Positions 1 to 5,997 of a stretch of DNA of 8,855 bases are shown one piece after another (positions within the stretch are counted from its first letter, which is position 1; every line of letters begins with the position of its first letter). The DNA lies in assembly GCA_003649845.1 (NCBI GenBank), contig QMTB01000051.1, forward strand, positions 1-8,855, given 5' to 3'. Source of the DNA: Thermoplasmata archaeon (lineage in GTDB: Archaea; Thermoplasmatota; E2; DHVEG-1). A model generated the notes under the pieces. It saw only the letters and a program-made list of their open reading frames with translations. It was not told where the DNA came from and searched no databases. A program made the translations under genes and the position numbers.

Positions 1-119
1 ATATATAGAGGATTTAATTTAAAAGAAATTATAATTGAACCTAGAAAAGGTATAAACATACCTAATGTTATTATCAATAGAATCTGAATTAGATCCCTAT
101 TTTTACTCATAGATACCAC
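1..119 (-). CDS. N-terminus of a membrane protein, cut by the left window edge
   Basis: An open minus-strand frame runs off the left edge with no stop. From the ATG at 110-108 it reads MSKNRDLIQILLIITLGMF, then IPFLGSIIISFKLNPLY: a short charged start followed by one clear membrane-spanning or signal-anchor segment. The start is uncertain. A GTG at 119-117 is in the same frame and has an AAGGA motif (129-133, minus strand) nine bases upstream, so I place the start there; the ATG at 110 would sit 18 bases from it. The frame stays open further upstream to ATGs at 179 and 263, but those lack a good ribosome binding site. Only about 39 residues are visible and I do not recognise the family, so no function is given. 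Confidence 0.5.
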   Translation of the reverse strand, partial: MVSMSKNRDLIQILLIITLGMFIPFLGSIIISFKLNPLY

Positions 120-160
120 ATAGTTTTTTCCTTCATCATAATAAAGGTTCTTTTTTCTTT

Positions 161-170
161 CGAAATTTCG
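161..170. repeat. 10-bp perfect palindrome, possible operator
   Basis: CGAAATTTCG is its own reverse complement. It lies between the likely start of the edge-cut membrane protein (119, minus) and the possible plus-strand start at 178, where a repressor could sit. Its final G is also the first base of the GGAG motif in front of 178. A single palindrome of this size in AT-rich DNA can occur by chance. Confidence 0.25.
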
Positions 171-177
171 GAGCATC

Positions 178-291
178 ATGAGTGTTTCCCTTTTAGTTAA
201 AATGGATGTAGTTAGAATAAAATATGGAAATAGAACGAAGAAAGAAATACTCTCAAATATCATTTATATTTCCCGATGGATTGTTAAATAG
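178..291 (+). CDS. Doubtful 37-residue ORF, possibly the remnant of a winged-helix regulator
   Basis: The ATG at 178 has GGAG at 170-173, four bases upstream. The product starts MSVSLLVKMDVVRIKYGNRT and continues KKEILSNIIYISRWIVK before a TAG at 289-291. The segment with RTKKEILSNIIYI resembles the first helix of small archaeal winged-helix regulators that open with a basic residue followed by an Ile/Leu-rich helix, but the recognition helix and wing would be missing. After the TAG the same frame restarts at once with an ATG at 292 and a hydrophobic stretch, so this may be a decayed gene. The family resemblance is a weak impression; chance remains possible. Confidence 0.2.
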   Translation: MSVSLLVKMDVVRIKYGNRTKKEILSNIIYISRWIVK

Positions 292-432
292 ATGTTTGCA
301 CTAAAGAATTTGAAACATATTATAGAAATATGTCTATCTATACTTGTCATATTTCTAATTCTATCAGAAATTGACAGTAAATTAAGGTTTAACATCTTTC
401 TTCCATCTGAGTTTCCCATGGGGGTATGATGT

Positions 433-3400
433 TTAACGAAATCTCCATACTATAATTGTATCATCTTTGCTATTACCTGCTTCATCATATGCTATAACCT
501 TAATGGTATGCATATGTTTAAACCAAGATGTGCTTTTCTCATTCCAACTCCATAGATAAGGTGGAGAGGTAACAGTTGCTTTTAGTTGATTATCAATATA
601 GAATTCCACTCGATCCATGCCAGTACCCTTATCAGAAGCTTCAACTTCTATATCTATATCGCCGATAATCACACTTAGGAAGAAATTAGTAAGTAACTTA
701 TTTTTAAAGTATATACCTAAAGTTGGTTTGATTATATCTACAAAAGGTGGATCGATATCTCTCATGATTTCTATAGTTTTAGTAGTTTTAGCAGTAATAT
801 ATCTACTATCTCTAACCGTTAATGTGATAGTATACACTCCAGTGGTAGTATAAGTATACGTTGGATTCTGCTCTGTAGAATTACTACCATCGCCAAATTC
901 CCAGTAATAACTATATGGTGGTTTGCCTCCAGTAGCAGAGCCATGTAAATACACAGGTATATATATAAAACCAGAGGAAGGAGCATCTATAGAGGCTTCT
1001 AGTTTCTCTTCTATATCAAAATATCTACTATCTGATACACCAATGTTACCATATACATCTATAGTCCAGAAATAACAACCGTGATCACCTTTCTGAGCAT
1101 ATGTATGGTTATAATAATAGATGTTTGAATTGACTTTATTATTCTTAATAGAAACATTTTCTATATCACCGTTTGGATAAGTAAGGATTAACTGAACATC
1201 TTGTAAACCACTATCATCTATTATCTCAGCAGATATATTAACGTATCCACCTGGTATTTGTCTAATTGGGTCAACATCTATATTAATAATATCTGGTGGA
1301 ACGTTATCTATTAGATGGATACTTCTTGATATATTACTAGTTAATCCATCATTATCTGTAACGACTAAAGTAACATTATAGGTTCCATAATCTGAATAAG
1401 TATGGTTAATCCTTATACCATACCCCTGAGTTCCATCTCCAAAACTCCAGTTATAATGGATTATAGAACCATCTTCATCATAACTAGGAGAGGCATTGAA
1501 ATAAACAGCTCTACCATACTTAGAATAACTAAAATCTGCATGGGGTTTCTTTAGAAGTTTAAATATACCGTGATGGATTCCCTCAGTGTTACCAAGGATA
1601 TCTACTCCATAATAATCAACATAAATAGGTTTCTCATCGTTTGATATCCAGAGTGTTATATTCTCATTTAAACTACCTATAAACCATTCGGACCAACTGC
1701 CATTAGCTTCAACTTTAAATCTATAATGTATATTATAGAATCCTACACCTATATCTTTAGAATCCAAATGAATAGGATAATAACCATAACCAGTAGTAGT
1801 TGGTGGCGTATTATCAACATAGAAACTAGTATTATGGAAACTCTCCATATTTCCTAGATAATCTACACTATAATACTCTATATAATGTCCACCTTCCTTT
1901 CCAACGGTAAAAGAATCTTGATATCTCATCCAATCTGACCATCCACCGTTTCTACTCCATATCCTATAGTATGTATTGTTAAGTCCAACATTGTATAAAG
2001 ATGGTTTATCATGAGAAGATAAATAGAAATTCGTATCAGATGTGATGTAGAGAGTAGTATATTCAAAATTTGGATTACCAATAGATAAAGTGGTTAGAGG
2101 TGGCGTATCATCAACATAAAAAGTTTCATTATGAATATCTTCAACATTTCCAGCAATGTCAATAGAATAGTATTCTATGTAATGTTTACCTTCACCTATT
2201 AAAAAGAATACACCACTATATTTTAGCCAGTTTCCCCATGATCCATTATACCATATTCTATAGTAGGTTTCATTTACGCCTGATAGATTATCAATAGCTG
2301 TAAGATTAATTAGAGTATGAGATGTAACCCTGTTTCCACGAGCAGGGTCACCAATTAATAATGTTGTATATGGAGGGATATTATCTGAAATAGATGATAT
2401 AGTTATTAACTTCGTTATACTGCTTTTCCCTCCTTTATCATCGGTTACTTGGAGAGTTACATTGTAGGTACCACTCTCTGTGAATATATGCATAGTAATT
2501 ATGCCATATCCTATCGAATCATCAGAGAAAAACCAAGTGTAATTTACTATTGTTCCATCTATGTCATAACTAGTCGAGGCGTTGAAAGCAACAGTTTCAT
2601 TAACTATAGGCTCCATTGGAGTAAAGGTGAAATTGGCAACAGGAGGTTGATTACTAATAGTATAATTTTCAAAAGTTAGCATCAATGGGTACAAATCATT
2701 ATTATCATCAGGTATCAAATATGGTGTATCACCTATACCATCTCCATCATTATCAGTACCATTATAGTCACTCCAGTAGTTACCAAGATAGTTAGTATAG
2801 ATGCTGTTATTGTAGATATATGTTATTTCTGAAGGTGAATTCCATGTGTTTAATGAGTTGGTAGAATAAGCATTATAGGTGTTATTAATAAAATTGTTAA
2901 GATAGATTGTATTGTTATAACTATACTCCTCCCAGCCGATTCCCTCACTAGAAGGTATATAGATTCCATATTCATTATCTGATACATAACAATTTTTTAT
3001 AATAGAAAAATTACAAGGCCATATGGCAATACCTATATCATTATTTCTGATTTCACAGTCAGTTACTATGAAACCTTCTGCATAAGCCAAAAAAATTCCG
3101 AAATAAGAGTTGTTAGATACGCTACAGTTTGTAATTTTAGTGTAATTGGATCCTGAGGAGACATTGATACCGCTTTCGCAATTTGTTATTATACATCTAT
3201 CAATAACTGTATTAGGGGAGCACGGAAGGTGAATACCAAATACATTATCTGAAATATTACAATTATATATGATGCTATTATTGGAGAAATATAGGTTAAC
3301 CCCCTCTCCATTGTTTAGATGAACATTGAGATTGAAGATAATTACATTATTTGCATGATATATCTTTACAGCGCTATGCGGCCAACTCCCACTATGTGTT

Positions 3401-4713
3401 ATTGTAAATCCTTCTATTCCTACTCCATTAGCAGTGATATTTACAACATCTCCACTTCCACCGCTATCGATTATTGTTGAACTTCTATCTTCTCCAATTA
3501 AACTTATTGTCTTATTTACAATAATACTCTCAAAATATGTTCCATTGAAAACATATACGATTCCTCCTTCAATAACGCCATTAATAGCTTCTTGAATATA
3601 ATTAAAATGATTGTAATCCCAACCTGGAGTTGAAGAATTAAAGACATCATCGACATAAACAATTAATGGTCTCGGAGGATTCGGATTCCATGGGTACATT
3701 AGAGGATATCTATCCATATTTTTACCATCTGGAATAGAGTAGGGTGTATCTCCTATTCCATCTCCATCACTATCTGTTCCATTGTAATCAGACCAATAGT
3801 TGCCACCGGATGGATAACCATTATCCCAATTGTTATTCACGTTAGCATCATCTGCTTGTATATTGTTGTCTATGAAATCGTTGTGGTAAATTGTATTGTT
3901 ATTAGAATGCTCTAGGTAGAGACCTATTTGGTTCTTTGTGATGATATTGCTAATGATAGTATTATTATTTGAGTAGTAAATACTTATCCCTCCAACATTG
4001 TTTAATATAGTATTCCCGATAACATTATTAGAGATTGAGCTAAATAAAAGCACACCATCTCCCTCGTTATCCTCCATTGTATTATTGAAAATAGTGTTAT
4101 TAGCTGAATAATAAAGTCCTATGCAAAAATCACCATTGTATTTGAATACATTATTTGAAAAACAAGTGTTGTTTGAATATTGAAGATAAATTCCATTTGA
4201 ATTATTTAAAGCTGTATTGTTTGCTATAATATTATCATCTGAATGCCAAGCTTGTATACAATAGGCATTATTGTCAGAAATATTACTTCCTGTAATGATA
4301 CAATGGGAGGAATAGTAGAAATATAAGCCGTTTCCACCATGTATTATTGTAAATCCTTCTATTTTTACACCATCGGTTTTAATATAGATGGCATCTCCTG
4401 TGTAATTTCCATCGATAATAGTTCTATTTCTATTTTCACCAATTAAATTTATTGTTTTATTCACAACTATATTCTCATAGTAAGTTCCATTATAAACAAA
4501 AATTGTGTCACCATTGCTAGCATTATCTATTGCTTGCTGTATATGTTGATACGGGTGTTCTATACTTCCATCCCATGGTCCTGAAGTGTTATCATCATCT
4601 ACATAGATTGTATTAGATGTCTCATCACTAATTGTCATAATTGGTATAGTAGTTAGGATTATCACGGAAATAACAATAAAAACAAATAATTTATTAAAGG
4701 ATTTTATCCCTAT
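433..4713 (-). CDS. Giant secreted surface protein: two NosD beta-helices, PKD and Ig-like domains
   Basis: An extracellular, probably cell-surface protein; ligand unknown. Residues are numbered from the GTG at 4665. Domains in order: NosD-type right-handed beta-helix (about 20-280) with tail motif GNYWSDYNGT plus DSDGDGIGD (288-306); second beta-helix (336-615) with the same tail (628-646); PKD 1 (674-757); three Ig-like repeats with paired W..W and HYIEYYS..D..GN.E (763-1035); PKD 2 (1040-1117, SFGDG); Ig-like (1122-1217); PKD 3 (1221-1300, EFGDG); terminal Ig-like (1305-1410). N-X-S/T sequons are abundant, suiting N-glycosylation. No C-terminal membrane anchor is visible. The GTG falls inside a hydrophobic signal sequence; in-frame codons upstream add GIKSFNKLFVFIVIS, and a GAGGGGG motif lies seven bases before an ATA at 4713. 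I therefore extend the gene to 4713, although 4665 is the first conventional start. Certain of a real secreted protein; start unsure. Confidence 0.9.
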   Translation of the reverse strand: MGIKSFNKLFVFIVISVIILTTIPIMTISDETSNTIYVDDDNTSGPWDGSIEHPYQHIQQAIDNASNGDTIFVYNGTYYENIVVNKTINLIGENRNRTIIDGNYTGDAIYIKTDGVKIEGFTIIHGGNGLYFYYSSHCIITGSNISDNNAYCIQAWHSDDNIIANNTALNNSNGIYLQYSNNTCFSNNVFKYNGDFCIGLYYSANNTIFNNTMEDNEGDGVLLFSSISNNVIGNTILNNVGGISIYYSNNNTIISNIITKNQIGLYLEHSNNNTIYHNDFIDNNIQADDANVNNNWDNGYPSGGNYWSDYNGTDSDGDGIGDTPYSIPDGKNMDRYPLMYPWNPNPPRPLIVYVDDVFNSSTPGWDYNHFNYIQEAINGVIEGGIVYVFNGTYFESIIVNKTISLIGEDRSSTIIDSGGSGDVVNITANGVGIEGFTITHSGSWPHSAVKIYHANNVIIFNLNVHLNNGEGVNLYFSNNSIIYNCNISDNVFGIHLPCSPNTVIDRCIITNCESGINVSSGSNYTKITNCSVSNNSYFGIFLAYAEGFIVTDCEIRNNDIGIAIWPCNFSIIKNCYVSDNEYGIYIPSSEGIGWEEYSYNNTIYLNNFINNTYNAYSTNSLNTWNSPSEITYIYNNSIYTNYLGNYWSDYNGTDNDGDGIGDTPYLIPDDNNDLYPLMLTFENYTISNQPPVANFTFTPMEPIVNETVAFNASTSYDIDGTIVNYTWFFSDDSIGYGIITMHIFTESGTYNVTLQVTDDKGGKSSITKLITISSISDNIPPYTTLLIGDPARGNRVTSHTLINLTAIDNLSGVNETYYRIWYNGSWGNWLKYSGVFFLIGEGKHYIEYYSIDIAGNVEDIHNETFYVDDTPPLTTLSIGNPNFEYTTLYITSDTNFYLSSHDKPSLYNVGLNNTYYRIWSRNGGWSDWMRYQDSFTVGKEGGHYIEYYSVDYLGNMESFHNTSFYVDNTPPTTTGYGYYPIHLDSKDIGVGFYNIHYRFKVEANGSWSEWFIGSLNENITLWISNDEKPIYVDYYGVDILGNTEGIHHGIFKLLKKPHADFSYSKYGRAVYFNASPSYDEDGSIIHYNWSFGDGTQGYGIRINHTYSDYGTYNVTLVVTDNDGLTSNISRSIHLIDNVPPDIINIDVDPIRQIPGGYVNISAEIIDDSGLQDVQLILTYPNGDIENVSIKNNKVNSNIYYYNHTYAQKGDHGCYFWTIDVYGNIGVSDSRYFDIEEKLEASIDAPSSGFIYIPVYLHGSATGGKPPYSYYWEFGDGSNSTEQNPTYTYTTTGVYTITLTVRDSRYITAKTTKTIEIMRDIDPPFVDIIKPTLGIYFKNKLLTNFFLSVIIGDIDIEVEASDKGTGMDRVEFYIDNQLKATVTSPPYLWSWNEKSTSWFKHMHTIKVIAYDEAGNSKDDTIIVWRFR
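1560..2379 (-). repeat. Three tandem Ig-like (OmpL47-type) repeats
   Basis: Residues about 763-852, 853-951 and 952-1035 repeat the pattern TPP.TT ... YYRIW..GGW..W..Y ... EG.HYIEYYSVD..GN.E..HN..FYVD. The third copy is more divergent (HYRFKVEANGSWSEW, VDYYGVDILGN). Repeats of this kind serve as stalks or adhesion modules in secreted proteins. Confidence 0.7.
2677..3660 (-). repeat. Second copy of the NosD beta-helix module, with a cysteine ladder
   Basis: This covers residues 336-663. It repeats the order of the first copy: VYVDDVFNSS, VNKTISLIGE, GIEGFTITHSG, the coils, then GNYWSDYNGT and the Asp-rich tail. The tails are exactly 1,020 bases apart and the heads about 945, so the second copy gained roughly 25 residues, mainly around 571-625. 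Unlike the first copy, its coils carry Cys at a repeating position. Confidence 0.8.
2722..2784 (-). repeat. Tail motif repeat, copy 2 (pairs with 3742-3804)
   Basis: This encodes the second GNYWSDYNGT..DGDGIGDTPY tail, 1,020 bases from copy 1. The Ser of WSD is AGT here and TCT in copy 1. These codon sets cannot be exchanged by one synonymous base change, which suggests an old duplication. Confidence 0.75.
3691..4608 (-). repeat. First copy of a duplicated NosD beta-helix module
   Basis: This covers residues 20-325 of the large protein. It opens with YVDDDNTSGPWDG and VNKTINLIGE, runs through coils of about 22-24 residues of the type NNNTI..N.I..N..GIYL, and ends in the Gly/Asp-rich tail. 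The coil position after the first Asn is mostly Asn (FNNT, GNT, SNI), so the core here is an asparagine ladder. Confidence 0.8.
3742..3804 (-). repeat. Tail motif repeat, copy 1 (pairs with 2722-2784)
   Basis: This encodes the first GNYWSDYNGT..DGDGIGDTPY tail. By eye it matches 2722-2784 at about 51 of 62 positions. Nearly all differences are silent, so the protein motif is held while the DNA has drifted. The run of Asp residues resembles a calcium-binding loop, which is an inference. Confidence 0.75.
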
Positions 4714-4720
4714 AATTATA

Positions 4721-4727
4721 CCCCCTC
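4721..4727 (-). promoter_or_regulatory. Ribosome binding site of the large secreted protein
   Basis: The minus strand reads GAGGGGG, the only Shine-Dalgarno-like motif upstream. It lies seven bases before an ATA (4713-4711), four before an ATT (4716-4714), and 55 before the GTG at 4665. This spacing argues that translation starts near 4713, on a non-standard or mutated start codon. Confidence 0.5.
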
Positions 4728-4752
4728 AGATTATATTTAGGTAAATATAAAT

Positions 4753-4763
4753 CATATAAAAAT
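4753..4763 (-). promoter_or_regulatory. Possible TATA box of the large secreted protein gene
   Basis: The minus strand reads TTTTTATATGA here. An archaeal start site about 25 bases downstream would fall near 4730, just before the GAGGGGG motif, giving a short leader. AT-rich surroundings make chance matches common. Confidence 0.3.
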
Positions 4764-4767
4764 AATA

Positions 4768-4977
4768 TTAAATTTTTCTTTTTAAAATTTTTGTATGAAA
4801 TAGACCAAAATATAAAATTATAGTAATAGAAAGTGGTTGATTTAGAATAGAACCTTCTGATTTTTCTTTTGATACACTAGAAATAGTTTTTGAAATATAT
4901 CTTATAGTGGTTCCATTCGATGAAATACTTAGATCAAAGGATATGACAAAAAACCAATTTAATACTCTATCTGACAT
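4768..4977 (-). CDS. Doubtful 69-residue ORF in the gene-poor stretch
   Basis: A minus-strand ORF starts at the ATG at 4977 and stops at 4768-4770. The product begins MSDRVLNWFFVISFDLSISS and ends ITIILYFGLFHTKILKRKI. It shows a beta-like alternating stretch with one sequon (NGT), a polar Ser/Lys linker, then a hydrophobic segment capped by a basic tail. This could be a small membrane protein or the tail remnant of a secreted protein. No Shine-Dalgarno motif precedes the ATG, an in-frame TAA lies 12 bases upstream, and I do not recognise the family. The ORF faces the same way as the large protein gene and ends 55 bases before its proposed start. I think it is more likely not a gene. Confidence 0.2.
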   Translation of the reverse strand: MSDRVLNWFFVISFDLSISSNGTTIRYISKTISSVSKEKSEGSILNQPLSITIILYFGLFHTKILKRKI

Positions 4978-4980
4978 ACA

Positions 4981-5013
4981 ATAACGTTATATATCTTCAT
5001 CTTCAACTTGAAG
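4981..5013. repeat. Two adjacent short palindromes in the intergenic stretch
   Basis: ATAACGTTAT at 4981-4990 is a perfect 10-bp palindrome. CTTCAACTTGAAG at 5001-5013 has 6-bp arms around a single central base. They are ten bases apart and lie upstream of the doubtful ORF and the large protein gene. They could be protein-binding sites; the second is too tight to form a good RNA hairpin. Confidence 0.3.
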
Positions 5014-5019
5014 GTGAAT

Positions 5020-5025
5020 AAAAAA
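5020..5025 (-). terminator. Possible T-rich terminator after the cyclo-ligase gene
   Basis: The minus strand carries T6 in GAATTTTTTATT, 57 bases past the stop codon of the minus-strand cyclo-ligase gene. Archaeal RNA polymerase stops at such T-runs. There is no hairpin directly before it and T-runs are common in this DNA. Confidence 0.3.
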
Positions 5026-5081
5026 TTCTAACAAACTTTTAAGGCACATCTTAATAAAATTTTGAAGAATTTTTTATCTCC

Positions 5082-5780
5082 TCATCTTCTGAAGTATAGG
5101 AATCTCCCCAGTTTTTCTCCTAGTATATCCCATTTAATTCCATTAGGTTTACTATACACATTTGGGTCAATATGAATTATCTCATCTTTTGTAATTATAT
5201 AGTCAACTGGTACATCATGTTCCTCCATAGGTATATCTTCATCTAGTATTTGTAGAAGATGAACAGTTGTTATAACAGGTGTTTCCTCTGTTATAAAACC
5301 ATATTCTCTACCTATAGCGTATTCTAAATCTGAGAAACCACCGCCTTTTCCAATCTTAGCACCTTTTTTGTTAACAGCTACAGAACCAGTTATAACTACA
5401 TCGATATATTCTATCTCATCAGGATAAACAAGTATTCCTTGTTTGAATGCGCCTTTTATCGTCGCAGCTTTTGATATATTAAACAATTTCCTTGGGTTGA
5501 GTTCTATGAAACATCTCTCCTCTCTCAACTTTGGTACAGCCATATAAACTGTTTTACCATGTTTCAATGCTTTCTCTCGAATCCATTTCTGTGGTGAATC
5601 AGGGTTGGATTTAATGATTCTAGCTTTCCGCCAAATAGATATCTCATCTAGCTTATCAGAAGCTATATTTGCTCCAATAAAATTAGGTATTCTACCATGA
5701 GGAGGACGTGGAAATAATACTACTTTTTTCTCTTCTAGTAGATCCCAGATAAACTTTCTAATTTCATCTTTGGATTTCAA
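5082..5780 (-). CDS. 5-formyltetrahydrofolate cyclo-ligase family protein
   Basis: This family (MTHFS, COG0212) uses ATP to convert 5-formyltetrahydrofolate to 5,10-methenyltetrahydrofolate in the cytoplasm, returning a storage form to the one-carbon pool. At 232 residues it resembles the longer archaeal and MTHFSD-like branch. Visible motifs are HGRIPNFIGA (28-37), the nucleotide-loop signature GKGGGFSDLEYA (144-155), and the C-terminal pattern TTVHLLQIL with HDVPVDYIIT (171-198). The start is TTG at 5780, chosen because AAAGGTGAG (GGTGAG at 5786-5791) lies five bases upstream and the N-terminus is complete. It is divergent from the lipoprotein gene with about 76 bases between starts, so the two may share a regulatory region. 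Family membership is clear; the true substrate in this archaeon is uncertain, since many archaea use methanopterin in place of folate. Confidence 0.88.
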   Translation of the reverse strand: MKSKDEIRKFIWDLLEEKKVVLFPRPPHGRIPNFIGANIASDKLDEISIWRKARIIKSNPDSPQKWIREKALKHGKTVYMAVPKLREERCFIELNPRKLFNISKAATIKGAFKQGILVYPDEIEYIDVVITGSVAVNKKGAKIGKGGGFSDLEYAIGREYGFITEETPVITTVHLLQILDEDIPMEEHDVPVDYIITKDEIIHIDPNVYSKPNGIKWDILGEKLGRFLYFRR

Positions 5781-5856
5781 ATATTCTCACCTTTTTTAGA
5801 ATTAGAAAAAACTTTAGAGTTATAATCTCTTTTAAAATTATGGGAAGGTGAAAGGT
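5781..5856. promoter_or_regulatory. Divergent promoter region
   Basis: This 76-base gap must drive the cyclo-ligase gene leftward and the lipoprotein cluster rightward. AT-rich TATA candidates are GATTATAACT and TTTTAAAAG on the minus strand (about 5820-5839) and AACTTTAGAG on the plus strand (about 5810-5819). Strong ribosome binding sites lie at each end. I cannot choose the exact boxes by eye. Confidence 0.4.
5845..5851 (+). promoter_or_regulatory. Ribosome binding site of the lipoprotein reading frame
   Basis: AAGGTGA lies five bases before the TTG at 5857, the same arrangement as for the cyclo-ligase gene. It shows that ribosomes are meant to start at the lipoprotein signal peptide and not only at the ATG at 5998. 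Confidence 0.6.
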
Positions 5857-5997
5857 TTGTATAATAAAATTCTCCTACTATTGTTTATCCTCATAATTCT
5901 TCTGATAAGTGGTTGTATTCATAATTCTAGGATATAACCTCTTCCCTCTTCAGCTGATATACTCTTTGTATCTAATAGAAATACTGGAGATAAAATT
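5857..5997 (+). pseudogene. Lipoprotein signal peptide cut off from its propeller by an in-frame TAA
   Basis: From the TTG at 5857 the frame reads MYNKILLLLFILIILLISGC, then IHNSRI and a TAA at 5935-5937. This is a textbook lipoprotein signal: a basic start, a Leu/Ile core, and the lipobox LISGC with Cys20. After the TAA the same frame continues without interruption as PLPSSADILFVSNRNTGDKI into the propeller that is open from 5998. ADILFVSNRN is the first beta-strand unit of a PD40 blade, so the coding sequence clearly once ran through. A single change, such as CAA to TAA, would explain the break. It could be a true mutation, a strain variant or a base-call error. Confidence 0.75.

Larger units (their letters stand above)
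120..432. other. Gene-poor stretch with competing small ORFs and a palindrome
   Basis: This 313-base stretch lies between the edge-cut membrane protein and the stop codon of the large secreted protein. It contains no recognisable gene. It holds a perfect 10-bp palindrome CGAAATTTCG at 161-170, a 37-codon plus-strand ORF at 178-291 listed separately, and a second plus-strand ORF at 292-432 in the same frame, 46 codons with a hydrophobic middle. On the minus strand, a frame from 419 down to the left edge is interrupted by only one TAA at 264-266. The minus-strand sequence at about 258-272, reading GGGAAATATAAATG, resembles an archaeal BRE plus TATA box. These readings exclude one another and none is proven. 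Confidence 0.4.

Noticed and set aside
415..422. CCCATGGG palindrome just after the large protein's stop codon
   Set aside because: At eight bases it is too short and isolated to support a terminator or operator call.
617..853. Plus-strand ORF of 78 codons inside the large secreted protein gene
   Set aside because: It is antisense to PKD 3 and the last Ig-like domain, and no family pattern is seen.
2449..2679. Plus-strand ORF of 76 codons inside the large secreted protein gene
   Set aside because: It is antisense to PKD 1, which has a clear domain signature on the other strand.
2677..4608. Regular coil repeats as a CRISPR array or DNA satellite
   Set aside because: The repeats are only at protein level, in frame, with variable DNA sequence and no constant spacer-repeat units.
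5935..5937. TAA as a recoded sense codon
   Set aside because: The large protein, the propeller and the class I methyltransferase all end at TAA at the expected ends of their families, so TAA is a working stop here.
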